From the NCBI GenBank assembly GCA_021464415.1, contig CM038470.1, positions 12,412,394 to 12,476,393 on the forward strand: a stretch of DNA of 64,000 nucleotides, in the 5' to 3' direction. A program made the position numbers and the translations under genes. Positions 22,164 to 32,831 of the stretch are shown piece by piece. Position 1 is the first letter of the stretch. Each line of letters opens with the position of its first letter. Source of the DNA: Lonicera japonica (lineage: Eukaryota; Streptophyta; Magnoliopsida; Dipsacales; Caprifoliaceae). Under the pieces are notes generated by a model. The model had not been told where the DNA came from. It searched no databases and saw only the letters and a list, made by a program, of their open reading frames with translations.

Positions 22164-22448
22164 GGCTCTATTTGATTGCAAATATGGAAAATAAAAATAA
22201 ATTTAGTTAATTTGTGTAAAAAGATAGAAAATAAGGTGAGAGATGTTACTCATTTTATGAGTATATATCCTTCATCCTTCAATATTTTTGGTGGAAAATT
22301 TTTACTCATCACCAAGCAAAGAAAATTTCATCATGAAAAAATTTAAAAATCAAGAGGATATCACTTCTATCACTCAACTTATTTTCCATCTTTTCATCAA
22401 AACTAACTCAATTTATTTTCTTTTTCCACTTTACAATCAAACAGAGCC
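22164..22448. mobile_element. Tourist-like MITE (family A), first of a tandem pair
   Basis: Left end GGCTCTATTTGATTGCAAAT and complemented right end GGCTCTGTTTGATTGTAAAG form a clean inverted repeat, flanked by TAA (22161-22163 and 22449-22451). 285 bp, no coding capacity. The right TAA is shared with the next element. Confidence 0.88.
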
Positions 22449-22451
22449 TAA

Positions 22452-22766
22452 GACTCCATTTCATAACAATACGGAAAATGAAAAGAAAAATAACTAATTT
22501 AAGTGAGAAGATGAAAAATGAGTTAAGGGATGTGGTGAGATTAACTCTTGCTTTTTGCTTTTTGCTTTTTTCCACGACAAAATTTTCTTTGGGTGATGGT
22601 GGAGAAATTTTTTCCACAAAATATTAGAGGAGGATGGAGGACATATACTCACAAAAATGAGTATGAGATGGAGAGTATCTCACCATATGCCTCAACTTAT
22701 TTTCCATCTTCTCACCCAAATTAGTTGTTTTTATTTTCATTTTTCATGTTGCTATCAAACGGAGCC
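22452..22766. mobile_element. Tourist-like MITE (family A), second of a tandem pair
   Basis: Left end GACTCCATTTCATAACAATA, complemented right end GGCTCCGTTTGATAGCAACA, flanked by TAA at 22449-22451 and 22767-22769. 315 bp. It includes a small TTTTTGC tandem run near 22550 and the same CTCAACTTATTTTCCATCTT block as its neighbour, in the same orientation. Confidence 0.85.
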
Positions 22767-22769
22767 TAA

Positions 22770-25718
22770 TTATTTATTTTAGTACAATAAATTGATTGTT
22801 CGTATCAAAAATATTAATTATTCTTTCACATCCACCCTATATTTCAAACTCTTTATATTGTAAACTATTTACCCTACATTGAGTTTTCCATGACACAGAC
22901 AAAATATAAAATTTTGTCAATAGTTGCTCAAGGTGATGTGTTGTGACCCTAATTTTGAACCTTGAAAATGTTTCAGTGTTGTCACTCTAATACACTCGAA
23001 CGTACACGGGTCATGAGTTTATATTACTTAGCATGTAACTCAAATAATTGACAAAATATTTTGGAAGGAGAAAATGCTAAGTTGGATGAATGCCTTTTGA
23101 CAACTAGTGGGAGGTAGACCTTGAAAGTGATACTCTCATGGGTGGTGGAATAATCTTCCAAAATGAAAGTGAGATATAGAGAAGCCCAACAGACATGGAA
23201 TACCATTGTTAGCACAAAGTGAGACATACAGAAAATGACTTAGGAGCATTTATTAATTAATACACCTTCAATTTAGAAAAGATGAAGTGAATATTACTAT
23301 TCTTCAAAGGATTAAACTTTTTAAAATTATAACGATAAGAATTGGATCTTTTATCTCTTTCTTCAAATTCTTGATACTTAATGAGGGTGGATTTTAGTTG
23401 TATGAAGTTAACAATCCAACGACCAGCGTGAAAGTTCTCGTCATTCAAATAAGGAATCCAACTACTAACTCATTAGGTCTGCGTAAGGGACTTACATGGT
23501 TAGAGCCCTTACACGTGATTCTCACACGTTCGCAAGATTGACCAAAGACTACAAATAAAAGAGGATTATAAAAGACCTCTGGGAGATCTTTAATAAGGCA
23601 CTGCACTGGAGCAGTTGGTTGTAATAATGTTCTCTGACCAAAAGCACACTATGTGTCAGCAGAAAGTCATATGGTGATGTTAGATGCACTCCAACCACTA
23701 CAGTAAGGTGGTTGGAGTGAAGATCAAGTGACACTTAAGTGCAAAGTATGGGTCTTATATACCCACCGTGGCAAAAGATTACGTGCAACTACAGACCTAG
23801 TTTTAAGGGATTAAGTATGTTTTAACTTTATGTATATATAAGGCATTTACTTCTTCAAATGGTGGAAACTAAGTTCCGGAACAAAAGAATAACCAAGCCA
23901 CTATTGTGCATGCTTAACCATGGATAGAGATAGCATTTATTGAGAGCCTACGAGAGGAAGAAAGTGGCTCAAGAACACTTAGTAGGCATGTACAGTCTGT
24001 AGAAAATATTGAATCAAAGATCCATTGTCTCACAGCCTCTCCAAAAGCCTCCACATCTGTTTTGGGTTTAATTTACTACATATTTGGATTAGTTGAGCAG
24101 CTGTATTTACTCCCACTTATAACACTATTCTAATACAAAAGCCTCTCCAAAATCTGAGCTCATTTAAACAGGGATGGAGTAAGACCTTTCACATGATTGA
24201 ATTACCTCTATGTCCCATGTATTGTCACTACTCATCTCTTAAAATGTCTTCGCATTCCACGTAAGCTAAAACTATCAAACAAAATTAAATAAATAGTTAA
24301 ATAAATCTATCAAGTTTTACACACCATCGATACCAACTAATACCTATTATATATTATTGTATGTACTTTAAAATATTTGCCAAACTAAAGTGGACTTTGC
24401 GTCTAATTCTTTTCAAAAGTATTTTTAAGTTCTCCAAGAATTTATATTAGTATGTGGTTCAGAATTTGTTCTTGTATCGAACAAGTAGATGATTCATGTC
24501 TTTTATTCCTTCCTCGTCCTTTTTTTTCATTTCAAATTAAACTATGGATCTATCTTATATCAAATAGTTTGCTATATATAATTAATTAATTAAGGGTCGT
24601 GTTTTTTTTTTGCCTTTCTCTAGTGTCTTCTTATTTTAAATGGATTGTATATGTTCCAAAAGAAAATGACATTCTTATTTAAGACATTCTGAAAAAAAAA
24701 ATCAAAACTTTTAATGCGAGACGTACGACGAGTAATGCTTTCTAATTTTTGGTGAAAAAGTAAAAGAATGAATGTGAAATTTGTATTACCAGCAGTGGAT
24801 AAACAGGATTACAACATTCAAAAGTTAATTAAGATGTGCGATGCTTTTTCAACATGCATATATATATATATATGTATGTATATCGGACCTAAAAAATTTA
24901 TCCTCAAGAGATCAAAAGTGACTCTACAACACCCATAAAAAAAATGGAGTAGATAAAAAAAAAGGAGAGAGAAATTCTCTTTTAGTACCCTCTTTAACTT
25001 AGTGGCCTTAATGTAAATTACAAAGCTACTCTTGCCCTCTTTCCGACTGAAACTAAAAAGAACATGTTCCAAATCAAAGGAAAGGCTGTTTGAAAATTTT
25101 AATCCTGATAGTTGTGTACGAGACAATTCGATTTCTATCTTAATTACAACTGTGAGCGAGCGTGATATGCGTACAATTAAATATAGATGATTCAAACAAA
25201 TTGTGTATTAATTAGTCGTAATAAATTATTCAATTATTTTCAAAGTCGAGTTTGTACTAAACTTAACGGTCTCATAATCCATTAGCATTTTCCCTATCTT
25301 TATAATAGGGAGGTTTCTGGTTTGATCTACGTGAATGTGGTAGCCGACTCCTTTGTTAGTCTATCTTTATTGTGGTGGTTGTATGTGCACATTTATTATG
25401 ATAATTGTTATAAATCCATAATTTATATGAAACAATCGTATTGTATAAGGAAAGTTGTGTAATATACTCAAAGAAAAACAACAAAATAAATAAATAAACA
25501 ACAACAACTAAAACTAAAGTCCGACCGGACAAATACCATCGCTTAAAGGGTTATTCAGTGTCTGTATATGATTTTAGAGGTCCGGTTGTTTAGAGTGAAA
25601 TACTTTTTATTATTTATATAAAGTGTGAGACGGAATAAATAATTTTACTTAATTGATTAAATTTCTCTATGAAAAATGCACTGATTAATTAAGCCCATAA
25701 TTTATAATCGAAGAGTTT
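22770..25718. other. Intergenic DNA, possible old retroelement debris, no intact gene
   Basis: Around 23040-23830 base composition is less AT-rich and includes a perfect 12-bp stem CACTCCAACCAC/GTGGTTGGAGTG with a 9-nt loop (23687-23719). Fragments near 23060-23200 look like decayed coding DNA with many stops and no motif I can name. Frames at 23024-23734 and 24818-25195 are not recognised. Confidence 0.35.
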
Positions 25719-25723
25719 ACGGT

Positions 25724-25960
25724 TGTTAAGATTATCGAAGAGAGAGAAATATTATTAAACTGATTGTGTGAATTCTTAATATTACATAAAGAGGGAACTT
25801 TATTTATAGAGCCTTACAAAATAATAGAAAATGAAATAACTAATCTAACAAGGAAAAAAAAACTAACATAATTCAACAAGGAAAAGGAAACTAATATAAT
25901 TCAACAAAGAAAAGGAAATAACTAAATAAATAATAAGAAATTAGAAAATATAATTTAACA
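25724..25960 (-). repeat. 3' LTR of the short retrotransposon
   Basis: 237 bp. On the minus strand it begins TGTTAAATTATATTTTCTAA and ends TCTTAACA. It contains ordered AATTCAACAAGG-like motifs shared with the other LTR. Differences between the LTRs are mainly small indels and point changes, so the insertion is not very recent. Confidence 0.8.
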
Positions 25961-26259
25961 CGTACTCCCCTCAAACTCAAGAAGGTTAGGAAAGTATTCT
26001 GAGCTTGGAAAAGGACAAGCTGGGTAGACAAACTATGACGTAGGTGAACAAGGCAGGCTAGCCGACGAGAATGACTGAGTCTTCAAGAATTTCGACAGGA
26101 AAAAAAACTAGAATATAAAACTGAAAAACTGGAACAGGAAGATCTTAGAGAAACTAGAACAAGAATAGAAAACTAGAACAGGAAATAGAAAACGGAAACA
26201 TGAATAGAAAACTTGGTCTAAGTAAAAAAACTGGACCTGGGTAGAAAATCTGAGAAAAG

Positions 26260-26435
26260 AAAAACTAGATCATCTGAATAAAAGAAAAACTGGATCGTCT
26301 GAATAAAAGAAAAAACTAAATCGTCTGAATAAAGAAAAAAAACTGGATCGTTTGAATAAAAGAAAAGAACTGGACCATCTGAATAAAAGAAGAATTGGAT
26401 CGTCTGAATAATGGAATAACTGGATCGTCTGAGTA
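26260..26435 (+). repeat. Tandem array of about 28-bp units
   Basis: Six to seven imperfect copies of an AAACTGGATCGTCTGAATAAAAG-like unit, preceded by looser AAACTAGAACAGG repeats (26105-26250). It lies in the interior of the short LTR element. Confidence 0.8.
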
Positions 26436-27011
26436 TCCTCCCTCACATGCGACCCCATACTCACAAGTGGAGAGGAGACGGGAACAGGATTACATAGAAA
26501 CAAAGTTCAGAGTTACAGATGGGGGATGGAGATGCCAAGACTTGAACCTTAAACCTCCCAGAAAATCAGGTTCGGAGGAAAGAAAAAGAAAAAACTGGTG
26601 TCAATATAGGAATAATCGAAAATAATGGGGTCAATATGGGAATAATCGAAAAGGTTGGTTTAAGGCTGACGTGGCAGTCGACAGAGACTTGAACATGTTG
26701 ACGTGGCAGGATGACGTGGCAGTCAACGGAGACTGGGACAGTATGACATGACAGTCAACGAAGGCAGAAGAAAGGCGGCGCGTGGGTTGTAACGTGGATT
26801 GGACAGGTGTGTAATTTTGGGATAAGAAAGTGTTGGCAGGGGGTGGATTTTATGGGGTTTAATGGTGGTTGAAGTTCTGTGGTGGGTTTATTCGACAGGA
26901 GACTGGGGTTTATTTGGTAGGGTACTGGCAGTGGGTTTGGTTTAGCGGACGATGATATACATCGCCCACAAGTGAGTGAAAGGGCAAGAGAATCTTACAA
27001 CTCTGATACCA

Positions 27012-27270
27012 TGTTAAGATTATAAGAGAGAGAAATATTATTAAATTGATTATGTAAATTTTTAATATTACATAAAGAGAGAACTCTATTTATAGAGCCT
27101 TACAAAATAATAGAAAAAGAATTAACTAATCTAACAAGGAAAAGAAAACTAACCTAATTCAACATAAAAAAGGAAACTAATATAATTCAATAAGAAAAAA
27201 AAACTAATCTAATTCATCAAAAAAAAATTAACTAAATAAATAATAAAAATTAAAAAAATATAATTTAACG
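27012..27270 (-). repeat. 5' LTR of the short retrotransposon
   Basis: 259 bp on the minus strand. The outer dinucleotide is CG where TG is expected, a single change. It adjoins the primer-binding site TGGTATCAGAG at 27001-27011 with no gap. Confidence 0.8.
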
Positions 27271-27275
27271 ACGGT

Positions 27276-27616
27276 CACCAAAATTTTAAACGTAACCAAT
27301 GTCTCATTTTTGTCTTTGGTTGAAATGCAAAAGCAAAGTGCACGTGACACAAATATGAATTTCTGGCATCTATTTTTGTCCTTTTCTTGCCTTAGAATTT
27401 TTTTTTGAAATTATATATTAATTGGAGTAATTTGTGGACACGTTTTTTTGATATGACTAATACTAATGTGGAACATAGACCAAAAAAATTAAATTTAAAA
27501 ATCCTAACGTGAAATAGCTGGTGTTGCTAGTTCTCGTATATGGTAGTTTTACTCCTTTAGTGGGGCTCAATATTAATATTGACTTAAAAGAAGTGATATA
27601 TATATATATATATATA
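27276..27616. other. AT-rich spacer ending in a (TA)n tract
   Basis: No gene recognised. The last 18 bp are a TA microsatellite continuous with the one at 33283-33302 on the other side of the MULE, consistent with insertion into a (TA)n site. Confidence 0.5.
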
Positions 27617-28069
27617 GAGGGCCTTTCAAGTAAGGTCTGAACCTTACGGACTACCCGCGTGGTTCCCGCGCGTGGGTTCTTAAACCAGCGACCAAACAGC
27701 CCTCAAAGAAGCACACTTCTCTTAACCAAAAAAAAAAAAAAAAAAGAGAGAACACTCCTCATTTGTTTGCTCTCTGTATCTCTCTCCTCCCCTGCTCCCT
27801 CTGCATTCTCACGCAGGAGACTCCACTCACGCAGCTCTCTCTCTCTCTCACGCAGCTCTCTCTTCCGCGCAGCAAGCTCTCTCACGAAGCCCTCTCTCTC
27901 ACGCAGCTCCAGCTCTCTCTCTTTCTGTCGAACGGAGCCCTCACTCACAGGTATGTGATTTTTCGATTTTTTTAATTTTTTTTCAGATTTAGGGCTTATT
28001 ATTTGTTAAGCTTTGGTGATAAATCTGTTTGGAATTTGTTTATATATTGAAATAGGGCTTTTTGTTTGT
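27617..28069 (+). repeat. Left terminal inverted repeat of the MULE
   Basis: 453 bp. It contains a sub-terminal palindrome TAAGGTCTGAACCTTA (27631-27646), an ACCCGCG...CGCGTGGGT imperfect palindrome (27652-27676), an A18 tract, a long CTCTCT/CACGCAG-rich leader (27770-27940) and a strong splice donor CACAG|GTATGTG at 27950/27951. It therefore probably supplies promoter, 5' untranslated exon and first donor for the transposase. Confidence 0.9.
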
Positions 28070-28269
28070 CTAACCCAACATTTGTTTATATATTGGTTTC
28101 GACATTGTTAGAAAAAATATTTCTGGGGCATTGTTGGTTTTCATTGAAAATATAGTATTATTTATTTTATTATTTGCCCACATACTTTATTATTTGTCCG
28201 AAAATTTTATGTAGTTAATATTTGCCCACATACCTGATATTTATGGAAATCTATTTATTATTTATTTAG
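27951..28269 (+). other. Predicted 5' UTR intron of the transposase transcript
   Basis: Donor ACAG|GTATGTG lies inside the terminal repeat. Acceptor TTTATTTAG|GTCC at 28269 lies 24 nt before the transposase ATG. Predicted from splice motifs only. Confidence 0.5.
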
Positions 28270-28293
28270 GTCCATTACAACCGTTTGTGAGAA

Positions 28294-30825
28294 ATGGAGA
28301 ATTTTAACAATGAAGTAGGGGAGAATTGCGGAAATTCAAGTTTTGATATTGATAATCAAACTAGTCTAGATTTGGATAATATTTGTGGTTCTAGTAGTAT
28401 GATATACAATCCTCAAGTATCAAATGAGCTCAAGCCAAAAAAAGGGCAACAATTTGATACGTTAGATGATGTTCTAAAGTTTTATAATACTTATGCTAAA
28501 GAATGTGGGTTTAGTGTACGGAGTTGGACTACTAAGAGAGATCCGGGAAGTGAGGAGATTAGAAGGAAGGAATATGTATGTTATAAACAAGGAATAAGTT
28601 CAAAAATTGCTGATGTTGGAAGAAAAAGGCGTCGGGGAAGCGTAGGCGAGGGTTGTAATGCAAAACTTGCAGTTTTAAAAGCAAATACCGAGAAATACAT
28701 TGTTACTGTTTTCAACGAGAGCCACACTCACCCTTTATCAACTCCAACAAAGACTCACCTTTTAAGGTCTCATCGCAATGTTTCAGCGGCGACAAAGTCT
28801 TTAACTAAACAATTGTCTATGGTGAATATAGCTCCGCATAAGCAATTTAGTTTTCTTGAAGTGCAATCTGGAGGTATAGAAAATGTTGGGTGTACACAAA
28901 GAGATTTGTACAATCATGAAAGGGATATGCGGGCCGATACAAAGGGGCATGACGGTGAAATGTTCTTTGAGTATTTAAAATTAGAACAAGGAAAGAATCC
29001 TTCTTTCTTTTTTAAAATTGAGGCCGATGATGAAAAAAAAATTACTCGTTGTTTTTGGTCTGATGCAACTTCAAGGCGGGCTTATTCCTTCTATGGTGAT
29101 GTTGTAATCTTTGATACAACTTATAATACTAATCGATACGGGTTGATATTTGCTCCAATAATGGGGGTTAACAATCACGGTCAAACAATTGTTTTTGCTT
29201 GTGGATTCTTAAATCACGAGAGCATTGAAGATTTTGTATGGCTATTTACCCAATTTTTGGAAAGTATGCCCGGTTGTGCTCCAAAGATGATTATTACCGA
29301 CCAAGACCCGGCTATGACTACGGCATTCCCACTTGTTCTTCCAAATACTTTTCATAGGTATTGTAGTTGTATATATTAATAAAAGTAATTATAACTCTCC
29401 TTATATATACGTAGCCTTTCTTAATAATAATTAATTTAATTTTTTTCACAGGTATTGTAGTTGGCATATACTAATGAAATTTTCAGAAAAAATTGATGCG
29501 GCCAAGTATAATATTTACAAAAATGAGTTCTCAAGTTGTATTTGGAAATCAGAAAATCCTGAAGAGTTTGATTTGCAATGGGAAAATCTTATTAAAAAAA
29601 GTGGGTTAGGAGGAAATAAATGGTTACATGACTTGTACGAACTTCGTTCAAGATGGATTCCTGCATACGTTAATCACATTTTCTCAGCTGACATGTCAAG
29701 TAGCCAAAGAGCAGAAAGTGGTCATTCATTTTTTAAGAAATTTGTTTCGAAGAGCAATTCATTAGTTGACTTTATGATACAGTTTAGTAGGGGACTTGTA
29801 CGACAACGTCATGAGGAATCAATGGCCGATCACAAAGATTTAATTGAGAATCCAAAAATTAGAATAGATCATGACTTTTTGGTGCAAATGGTTGATATTT
29901 ACACAAATGAAATATTTTACAAATTTGAGGATGAATTGTGTAAGAGCTTTAACTACAATATTAAGTGTGTTAGGGAAAGCGACAATCACCGTGCTTATCA
30001 TATACAAAGAAGGAATGTTGAAGCAAGTAAAGTCCGTGAAATCATTTATGACAAAGACTTAGATTTTGTTTCTTGTGTTTGTAAAATGTTTGATAGTGCA
30101 GGAATACCATGTAGGCATATGATAGCATATTTGTGTAGATTTGATGATCTTGGTAAGTTACCCGATAAATATATTTTGAGGAGGTGGACTAAGTCCGCAA
30201 AATCTGGAACGGTTGTGGATCGTAATGGTGTGGAAGTTGTCAATGATAGCTTGTATCTCTCGAAGAAAAGTCGACTTATCCAATTGTCTTTGGATGTAAT
30301 TGAGAAGGCCTTAATATGTGAAGAAACAACGAAGATATTTACTGATGGATTGCATGGCATTAACGAGCAACTTGACCAATTTGTTAGTACCCGTGCAAGT
30401 GCCGAGGTCGTTACCGAGAAAAGGGCATCCATAGTTGGTGGTATTATTAGTGCACTTGATTCTTGTAATGCTGCAACTACGTACAATGAACCTAATCTAG
30501 TACGAGCAAAAGGGTGCGGAAAAAGGCTTAAAGGAGGAAAGGAGAAAGCACTAGCAAGGGCCAAAAATCGACAAGTTAGACGGTGCCATGGTTGCGGTAA
30601 AGTAGGCCAATCACATGATAAAAGAAATTGTCCGGCACTTTCGAATCGGTAATTGAAAATTTATTTATTATTTATTTATTACATATTTTATAAATACATT
30701 TTGTTATTTAAGAATGAAAAATGATTTTTGTTATTTTTCTTTAATGTAGGCTATCGCCGTGCAAGAATGATGCAAGTGTGGATTCGTCAACGGAAGATGA
30801 GGATGATATAAGTCTATATTGTTAG
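28294..30825 (+). CDS. MULE transposase, FAR1/FRS-related, three exons
   Basis: Exons 28294-29357, 29452-30648 and 30750-30825 join in frame (donors AG|GTATTG and CG|GTAATT; acceptors CACAG and TGTAG) to encode 778 residues. Domains: FAR1-type DNA-binding region (about 52-150; Cys96, Cys121, then His144 and His146); MULE DDE transposase core with D274 in VIFDTTYNTNRYG, D336 in MIITDQDPAM, HRYCSWH at 354-360 and a Glu candidate in PEEFDLQWENL (392-399); SWIM zinc finger C563-x-C565-x9-C575-x-H577; C-terminal zinc knuckle C733, C736, H743, C748; and an acidic tail encoded by exon 3 ending ISLYC. The family binds the element's terminal repeats and cuts and pastes the element in the nucleus. No stop or frameshift is seen in the spliced frame, so it may be functional. 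Length fits FRS-like MULE transposases (650-850). Confidence 0.93.
29358..29451 (+). other. Transposase intron 1 with duplicated boundary sequence
   Basis: The 94-bp intron starts GTATTGTAGTTGTATATATT and exon 2 starts GTATTGTAGTTGGCATATAC, each preceded by AG. Without splicing the frame stops within seven codons (CSCIY then stop). The repeat makes the intron look like a product of local tandem duplication of an AGGT-containing segment. Confidence 0.8.
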
Positions 30826-31260
30826 TTTGGAATGAAAGTGTGGATTTTTGAATGATTTTGTGTATTGTAGGACGAAATTGTGGATATTGTGGATATTGGA
30901 ATGAAATTGTGTATTTTGGAATGAAATGGTGTATTTTGGAATGAAATTGTGTATTTTTCAATGAAATTGTTGATTATTGAATGGTTTTGTGGATTTTTGA
31001 ATGAATTTGTGAATTTTGGAATGAAGAAGTGGATATTGTATATGTTGGAATGAAATTGTGTATTTTTCAATGAAATTGTTGATTATTGAATGGTTTTGTG
31101 GATTTTTGAATGAATTTGTGAATTTTGGAATGAAGAAGTGGATATTGTATATGTTGGAATGAAATTGTGTATTTTTCAATGAAATTGTTGATTATTGATT
31201 GGTTTTGTGGATTTTTTAATGAATTTGTGAATTTTAGAATGAAAAAGTGGATATTGTGGA
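30826..31260 (+). repeat. 109-bp tandem array downstream of the transposase
   Basis: TTGGAATGAAATTGTG-type sub-units of about 20-25 bp are organised into 109-bp higher-order units from about 30939. Two units are near-identical and the third is slightly diverged. Chance minus-strand frames (MKNTQFHSN...) recur exactly 109 bp apart because of this array. It lies in the 3' region between transposase and convergent frame. Confidence 0.9.
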
Positions 31261-31285
31261 TAATTTGACCAATTTGTAGAATTTT

Positions 31286-31460
31286 GAATCAAGTGGAGCC
31301 ATTCTATTAGAACAAGCGAGTATAATACAAAATGAAGAAGTGGATATTCCATTACAAAAAGTAATTATAACAATACAAAATGGTTCCAAAAATATTCCAT
31401 TACAAAAAGTAATTATAAAAATACAATATGGTTCCATTCTATTACAAAAAATCACTTTAT
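31286..31460 (+). repeat. Short direct repeats inside the MULE
   Basis: CCATTACAAAAAGTAATTAT followed by AAMAATACAAWATGGTTCC occurs at about 31348 and 31399, with further partial copies on both sides. Confidence 0.7.
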
Positions 31461-31510
31461 CATAACATTTTCACTAAATAAATAAATAGATATTATCAAA
31501 GCTATAACAA

Positions 31511-31675
31511 CTAATATTTTCCACAAAAGAAATTCATCATTCGTCTTGACTTCAGGAACAACCGACTCAGCCGATGTATCCCATCCGCTAATTCTCCACA
31601 TAAACATTCTTTAACGACGAACCGGATGTCCATTTCAATGCTTGCGTCACCTTTTATTGTTGATGAAGAAGTCAT
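31511..31675 (-). CDS. Small convergent ORF of the MULE (54 codons), unrecognised
   Basis: Starting at the ATG 31675-31673 on the minus strand: MTSSSTIKGDASIEMDIRFV, then an ECLCGELADG segment, ending CGKY. It runs towards the transposase gene. The right terminal repeat upstream carries the same leader and donor (CACAG|GTATGTG at 32951/32950) as the left one, and an acceptor GGTGTAG at 31682 lies 6 nt before the ATG, so a spliced transcript is plausible. In another frame the following DNA encodes a hydrophobic stretch (LLWKILVVIALIISIYLF) before a stop, so the protein may continue by splicing or may have frameshifted. No homolog recognised. The layout recalls the mudrA/mudrB pair of maize MuDR, but I see no similarity to MURB. 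Confidence 0.4.
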   Translation of the reverse strand: MTSSSTIKGDASIEMDIRFVVKECLCGELADGIHRLSRLFLKSRRMMNFFCGKY

Positions 31676-31979
31676 TTTAATCTACACCAAACAAGCAAGC
31701 ACTAAATGGTTACAAAACTGAAAATTGAAGCATATACAGTGAAAAGTATAAACAAAACTCATTGTAATTCTACTGGTTAATGTCTAATTTGGTAAGCACC
31801 AAGCTTGGTAGTCAATATGGAGGTTTGATAAAACGGCTACATTAAAAAAGAGCAATCTCAGTCATTCAAACAGCAATCTCAAACAAAGTAGGCTTAACTG
31901 CTATAAATAACCAAATCTTAGAAATATTTGTCAAAGAAGCATGGCAGCTAAGTAGTATTCTCCATGGTAGTTTGATTTG

Positions 31980-32831
31980 GGCTTCAGGAGAGTATTTTGG
32001 CCATAATACCAATATGAAAGCTCGGACTCTACTTGTACCAAGTCCAAATCATTCAAATATCATTGGAAAGGAGAGTATTTTGGCCATAATACCAATATGA
32101 AATATGCAATATAATATAGATACTTGTTTCTTTTTTCATTATTTAGTCAATAATAATAAATAAGGAAATTTCATTGGAAAAGAGGAATCGATCAGATTAG
32201 TGCAAGCGCACGGATCAGATTAGTGAAGCCCAAACAAATTCTGTTTGGGCAAACGAAAACTGTTTGGGCTTCACAGATTCTGTTTGGAATTATTCAACAA
32301 TACAAGTTTCGTTTTGTAGGTTTCAAAGTTGATATTGAATGTGATTTTCTCACTCTTGTGCAAATTGTGAGCAAAAGGCATTCTCACTATTGATTTGAAG
32401 ATTGGGAGTCTGTTCCTAATCATCCTAAAGGCATTCTCATTATTGATTGTGAGCAAATTAATTTTTGTAGATTGGGAATCTGTTCCTAATCATCCTAAAC
32501 GCATTCTCACTATTGATTGCCTAATTTTATAGGTAAAAAAGTTTAATTTCTAATAAAGTTTGCTGGAATTTTCCCCATTTGATTAAAAAAATTCATAACA
32601 CAATACACCAAATATTACGAAAGTACCAGCCAGCATCATTTTCCATATACCAAAACAATAATGAAACAGCAGGCCTTGCTATAAATTCGAAACCAACAAT
32701 GAAGGCTAAACCAAATGAAACAAACAAACAATCCAACCAAACGAAACCAACAATTGAAGGCTAAACCCAACATTTCAAGCCCTACAAATTGAAACCAACA
32801 ATTGAAGGCTACACCCAACATTGAAGGCTTA
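31980..32831. repeat. Direct-repeat-rich 3' interior of the MULE
   Basis: Three local duplications are visible: GAGAGTATTTTGGCCATAAT (31989, 32073), ATCTGTTCCTAATCATCCTA (about 32409, 32479), and GAAACCAACAATTGAAGGCT-like copies (32689-32830, four times) that run up to the inner edge of the right terminal repeat. No coding sequence recognised. Confidence 0.7.

Larger units (their letters stand above)
25724..27270 (-). mobile_element. Short non-autonomous LTR retrotransposon with 5-bp TSD
   Basis: Direct repeats 25724-25960 and 27012-27270 are clearly homologous LTRs. ACGGT flanks both sides (25719-25723, 27271-27275). Read on the minus strand, the LTR at 27012-27270 ends AATCTTAACA and is followed at once by TGGTATCAGAG (27011-27001), the primer-binding site complementary to initiator tRNA-Met. 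A GAGGGGAGTACG purine tract precedes the other LTR. The interior of about 1.05 kb lacks gag or pol; it has a CTGGATCGTCTGAATAAA tandem array (about 26260-26435) and repeated GACGTGGCAGT motifs (26670-26760). The 5' LTR has CG instead of TG at its outer end. Confidence 0.85.

Noticed and set aside
27659..27958. Ser/Leu/Arg-rich 99-codon frame (and its mirror at 32926-33240)
   Set aside because: It is a translation of the CTCTCT/CACGCAG-rich leader of the MULE terminal repeat, identical at both ends; the region is better explained as a 5' UTR.
30046..30564. 172-codon minus-strand frame
   Set aside because: It is a shadow of transposase exon 2, which has the conserved SWIM and zinc-knuckle motifs on the plus strand.
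30822..31179. Repeated MKNTQFHSN frames, and array considered as CRISPR
   Set aside because: The frames recur every 109 bp because of a tandem array without unique spacers, and this is plant DNA; neither genes nor CRISPR.
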